Shown here: piece by piece, positions 33,864 to 35,999 of the stretch
Layout of the letters: every line of letters starts with the position of its first letter
How positions within the stretch are numbered: position 1 is the stretch's first letter
NCBI GenBank assembly: GCA_003246475.1
Contig: QKAL01000230.1
Coordinates: 1 to 35,999 of the forward strand
Direction of reading: 5' to 3'
Length of the DNA stretch: 35,999 nt
DNA from: Lentisphaerota bacterium
GTDB taxonomy: Bacteria; Verrucomicrobiota; Lentisphaeria; Victivallales; SZUA-371
Translations under genes and position numbers: made by a program
The notes under the pieces: generated by a model
What the model saw: the letters and a program-made list of their open reading frames with translations, nothing else
What the model was told of the DNA's origin: nothing
Databases searched by the model: none

Positions 33864-33896
33864 AATGACGGAAATGCCGGGCATTCATCCGTCATT
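33864..33896. repeat. Imperfect hairpin sharing the ATGACGG core
   Basis: AATGACGGA (33864-33872) pairs with TCCGTCATT (33888-33896); inside, AATGC/GCATT pair around CGG with a two-base bulge. There is no clean T run after it on either strand, so a terminator role is doubtful. Confidence 0.5.
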
Positions 33897-34021
33897 TCGT
33901 TCTGTCATGGTTCACCCCAGTCTCAATTATTACTCTGTTATTGCGCTAGTTTATTTCAAATTTGAATACGGGAGGTCATAATACTAATTATGGTTTTTGG
34001 CTTATGCATCTTACGTTTCTT

Positions 34022-34055
34022 CCGCAAATCCACCGGGAAAAAGGGGTTTTTGCGG
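34022..34055. repeat. Inverted repeat upstream of the GntR-type regulator
   Basis: CCGCAAA and TTTGCGG enclose 20 bases containing CC-rich and GGGG-rich parts that can pair further. It lies about 30 bp upstream of the palindrome-promoter region; role unknown. Apart from the listed hairpins, the 33825-34060 stretch shows no gene or other feature. Confidence 0.35.
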
Positions 34056-34063
34056 CAGTGGGA

Positions 34064-34092
34064 TTGAAAATATGTTTTTGAGGTAATATTTT
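34064..34092 (+). promoter_or_regulatory. Likely promoter of the GntR/LacI-hybrid regulator
   Basis: TTGAAA (34064-34069), 17-bp spacer, TATTTT (34087-34092). The -10 box is inside the perfect palindrome at 34086-34105. Confidence 0.45.
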
Positions 34093-34105
34093 ACATGTAA
34101 AATAT
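34086..34105. promoter_or_regulatory. Perfect 20-bp palindrome, candidate operator
   Basis: ATATTTTACATGTAAAATAT is fully self-complementary. It covers the presumed -10 box and transcription start of the GntR-type gene, 28 bp before its start codon. Its length and symmetry fit GntR-family operators (short two-fold symmetric sites), so autorepression is the simplest reading. Confidence 0.7.
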
Positions 34106-34132
34106 CATGTAATAATTATGGAGGCGGTGAAC

Positions 34133-35176
34133 ATGTCGATACCTAAGAAAGCCGTTTTCGAGCGTTTGAAGGAAGAGCTGCGCTGCCGGATTGAAAAGGA
34201 TGAGCTGTCTTCTGGAATGATGTTGCCGTCAGAGCATAGTTTATGCAGGAGCTATAAGATCAGCCGGCCTTCTGTCCGCAAAGCGTTGGCGGCGCTTGAG
34301 AATACCGGCCTGATCTACCGGGTTCCAGGAAAGGGTTCTTATGTGGGGACCCGGCGGCAGGAACAACCGCGCTGGCAATTCAATATCGGGGTGGATATTG
34401 ATTGTAGCAATACTTCCGGAACAGAGTTGCTGAATGGAATGTTCAGCCGTTGCGGGACGGGTATCGCCAGACTGGTTTGGGTTGATGTCAACAATCTACA
34501 GTGTTTTGACGGAAAATATTTTGATGGTTTAATCCTGACACACAAACGCAGCTTGGATACAGGCGGGGAGCTTGCCCGTTGCGGTATCCCGGTAGTTGCG
34601 GTGAAGCATCTTCCTGATGAACCGTTGATGGCGTATGTGGGGGTGGATTATGCCAGAGAGGCGGAAAAAGCGGTGAACTGCCTTATGTCGATGGGACATC
34701 GGCAGATCGGTATGCTTTGTCGTTCCGGTGATCCTGCCGGCGATTTGTGCCGCCATGGTTTTGAGCTTTCCATATATCGTCAAGGCTTGACGGTGGCTCC
34801 GGATCATATATTGCAGTGTTCAAGTCGAGAAAACATGGTAAGGGAAATCCGGGCTTTTCTGGGACGAACCCGTTGCAGTGCGGTCTTCGTGGTGGATGAG
34901 TTAACGATGTTTGAATTATTCTGCGTCTGCAAAATTGAGGGAATAAACATTCCGCGAGACCTTTCCGTCATCTGTTTTGAGGATACGACAGCCGTTTCTC
35001 GACGTTTTGAGACAGGAATTTCCGAAATAAGAGTACCGACTGCCCGGATGGGTGAGTTGGCCGTTGATTACATCATTAACCGTCTTGTTACGCGTGATGA
35101 CGGAAGGGTCATGCGTACTATTTTGCCTGCTGAAATTGTGCTCCGGGACAGTTGCCGTGCTGTTATGCGGCATTAG
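34133..35176 (+). CDS. GntR-type DNA-binding / LacI-type sensor hybrid regulator (AraR-like)
   Basis: A 347-residue regulator. Residues 1-72 form a GntR winged helix (VFERLKEELRCRIEKDELSSG, then MLPSEHSLCRSYKISRPSVRKALAALENTGLIYRVPGKGSYV). Residues 80-345 form a LacI/PBP-like sugar-binding domain (DGLILTHKRS; VGVDYAREAEKAVNCLMSMGHRQIGMLCR; DLSVICFEDTTAVSRRFETGISEIRVPTARMGELAVDYI). The same combination is found in AraR of Firmicutes, so the effector is probably a sugar. ATG 34133 is chosen because GGAGG lies eight bases upstream; ATG 34118 would put that site inside the gene. A 20-bp palindrome overlaps its promoter. It runs tail-to-tail into the AraC gene, 15 bp apart, with no visible terminator. 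Confidence 0.92.
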   Translation: MSIPKKAVFERLKEELRCRIEKDELSSGMMLPSEHSLCRSYKISRPSVRKALAALENTGLIYRVPGKGSYVGTRRQEQPRWQFNIGVDIDCSNTSGTELLNGMFSRCGTGIARLVWVDVNNLQCFDGKYFDGLILTHKRSLDTGGELARCGIPVVAVKHLPDEPLMAYVGVDYAREAEKAVNCLMSMGHRQIGMLCRSGDPAGDLCRHGFELSIYRQGLTVAPDHILQCSSRENMVREIRAFLGRTRCSAVFVVDELTMFELFCVCKIEGINIPRDLSVICFEDTTAVSRRFETGISEIRVPTARMGELAVDYIINRLVTRDDGRVMRTILPAEIVLRDSCRAVMRH

Positions 35177-35191
35177 TGGCGCAAAGAAGTT

Positions 35192-35999
35192 TTACTTTTG
35201 AGTTCGTGACGGCATGGTTGTTAAGCGGTAATTGCCGGGTGCCACGCCATAGACCCGATGGAAAAGACGGCAGAAATAACTGCAATCTTCATAGCCGCAG
35301 GAAAAAGCTATCTCCTTGATCGTCTTGCGTTCCGACTGTAACATGCGAACCGCTTTTTTCAGGCGCAGTTCCTGCAGATAAGCTGCTGGAGAAAGACCGG
35401 TATGTTTTTTAAATTCCCGGCTGAAATGGAAGCGGCTCAGCCCGGAATGCTCTGCCATTTCATCCACGCCGATGGCGGAAGATATGTTGTTCATGCAGAA
35501 ACTGATGACTTCCGTTATAAATTCCGGCTGCTGAAACAACGTTCCTTGATTTCCAAGCTGGTCTTCGGAAATAGCCATTATCATGTCGTAGGCAAGTTTG
35601 GATGCCAGCCAGGGTGTGCTGATGCGTTTGTTTCTTCCCAGGCTGAAAACCTCCAGAAAGCAGTTGATAGTTCGTGCTCCAGAGTCAAAACGGCATACCG
35701 GACCGGTTTTGCGGCGTATCTGATCGAGCAACCGGACAGCTTCGCTTCCATTGAAGGTTGCGTGGATGAACTCCCATTCCCGAGAGTCCTCCGGGAGATA
35801 ATAGCAATGGTCTTCTGGGACTTTGACGAGGAGCGCCTGTCCCGGAAGAAGCGGAAAAGTTTCTTTGCCGACCCTTAATCCTCCGCGGCCAGATATGGTA
35901 TATTGCCAGATAACTATTTCTTTGGGGCCGCGCTTGAGTCCATTCCAGACGTAATCATGGCTGGTCTGCCGTTCATATCCGCAACTTATCAACATACAA
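35192..35999 (-). CDS. AraC family transcriptional regulator, probably 5'-partial
   Basis: Regulator with an N-terminal cupin-like sensor (IVIWQYTISGRGGLRVGKETFPLLPGQALLVKVPEDHCYYLP, about residues 27-70 of the visible protein) and a C-terminal pair of helix-turn-helix units. The first HTH is in VDEMAEHSGLSRFHFSREFKKHTGLSP and the second in IKEIAFSCGYEDCSYFCRLFHRVYGVAP, followed by the terminal NYRL. The sensor type is common in sugar-utilisation regulators. An ATG lies at 35995, but the frame is still open to the window edge, and related proteins usually have more residues before the GYER segment, so the start is probably outside. The target genes are not visible; they may lie to the right. 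Confidence 0.9.
   Translation of the reverse strand, partial: CMLISCGYERQTSHDYVWNGLKRGPKEIVIWQYTISGRGGLRVGKETFPLLPGQALLVKVPEDHCYYLPEDSREWEFIHATFNGSEAVRLLDQIRRKTGPVCRFDSGARTINCFLEVFSLGRNKRISTPWLASKLAYDMIMAISEDQLGNQGTLFQQPEFITEVISFCMNNISSAIGVDEMAEHSGLSRFHFSREFKKHTGLSPAAYLQELRLKKAVRMLQSERKTIKEIAFSCGYEDCSYFCRLFHRVYGVAPGNYRLTTMPSRTQK

Noticed and set aside
6034-35999. Genomic island, prophage or transposon
   Set aside because: No integrase, transposase, tRNA-end duplication or phage gene is visible, and base use looks even across the window by eye.

Overview
The window looks like a chromosomal segment of a Lentisphaerota bacterium (Victivallis-like) or a close PVC relative. This is inferred from content, not from a marker gene. 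The pointers are single pilin-like proteins with an [17 protein letters not shown] leader and a C-terminal H-x9-DG motif placed beside glycosidases, LacI and GntR/LacI-hybrid sugar regulators, and a Tim44-like/TerB protein. No tRNA, rRNA, CRISPR array, insertion sequence or phage gene was seen.

Layout. (1) 2-6037, plus strand: a tightly packed housekeeping run with undecaprenyl diphosphate synthase (5' end cut by the window), CdsA, an Lrp/AsnC regulator overlapping an aminotransferase, a YihY/BrkB membrane protein and a CrtI-like flavoprotein. (2) 6034-8322, minus strand: a two-gene unit with a DUF4404-like small helical protein and a membrane protein carrying duplicated Tim44-like/zinc-ribbon modules and a TerB domain. 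(3) 8421-13067, minus strand: carbohydrate cassette A, ordered LacI regulator, pilin-like protein, secreted (beta/alpha)8-type protein, GH32 fructosidase. It starts from a perfect TTGACA-N17-TATAAT promoter. (4) 13463-23884, minus strand: seven genes with gaps of 54 bp or less. They are a multi-spanning SPFH protein, an HflC-like protein, an HflK-like protein with a His-rich N-terminus, a P1B metal ATPase with a very His-rich N-terminus, an ABC ATPase, an ABC-2-type permease and a membrane-anchored helical-repeat protein. (5) 24320-28890, plus strand: carbohydrate cassette B, ordered LacI, pilin-like protein, large clan-A-type glycosidase with a CBM9-like domain, closed by a strong terminator. 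(6) 29072-33775: a 1567-residue secreted protein with a glycosidase-like barrel and five copies (one divergent) of an unrecognised domain of about 182 residues, with its own terminator. (7) 34133-35176, plus strand: a GntR/LacI-type hybrid regulator with a perfect 20-bp palindrome over its promoter. (8) 35192 to the window end, minus strand: an AraC regulator, probably cut by the window.

How it works together. The two LacI-pilin-glycosidase cassettes look like paralogous, separately regulated units for different glycans; the one-pilin-per-glycosidase arrangement suggests, without proof, that the pilin-like protein is part of each uptake or degradation module. The best candidate for an undescribed system is the seven-gene operon. 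It combines SPFH scaffolds (probably FtsH-modulating or microdomain-forming), a metal pump and an ABC exporter, with histidine-rich tails on two neighbouring products and a terminator-containing stretch upstream of the operon. Several terminators in the window reuse the same stem core, AAATGACGG.
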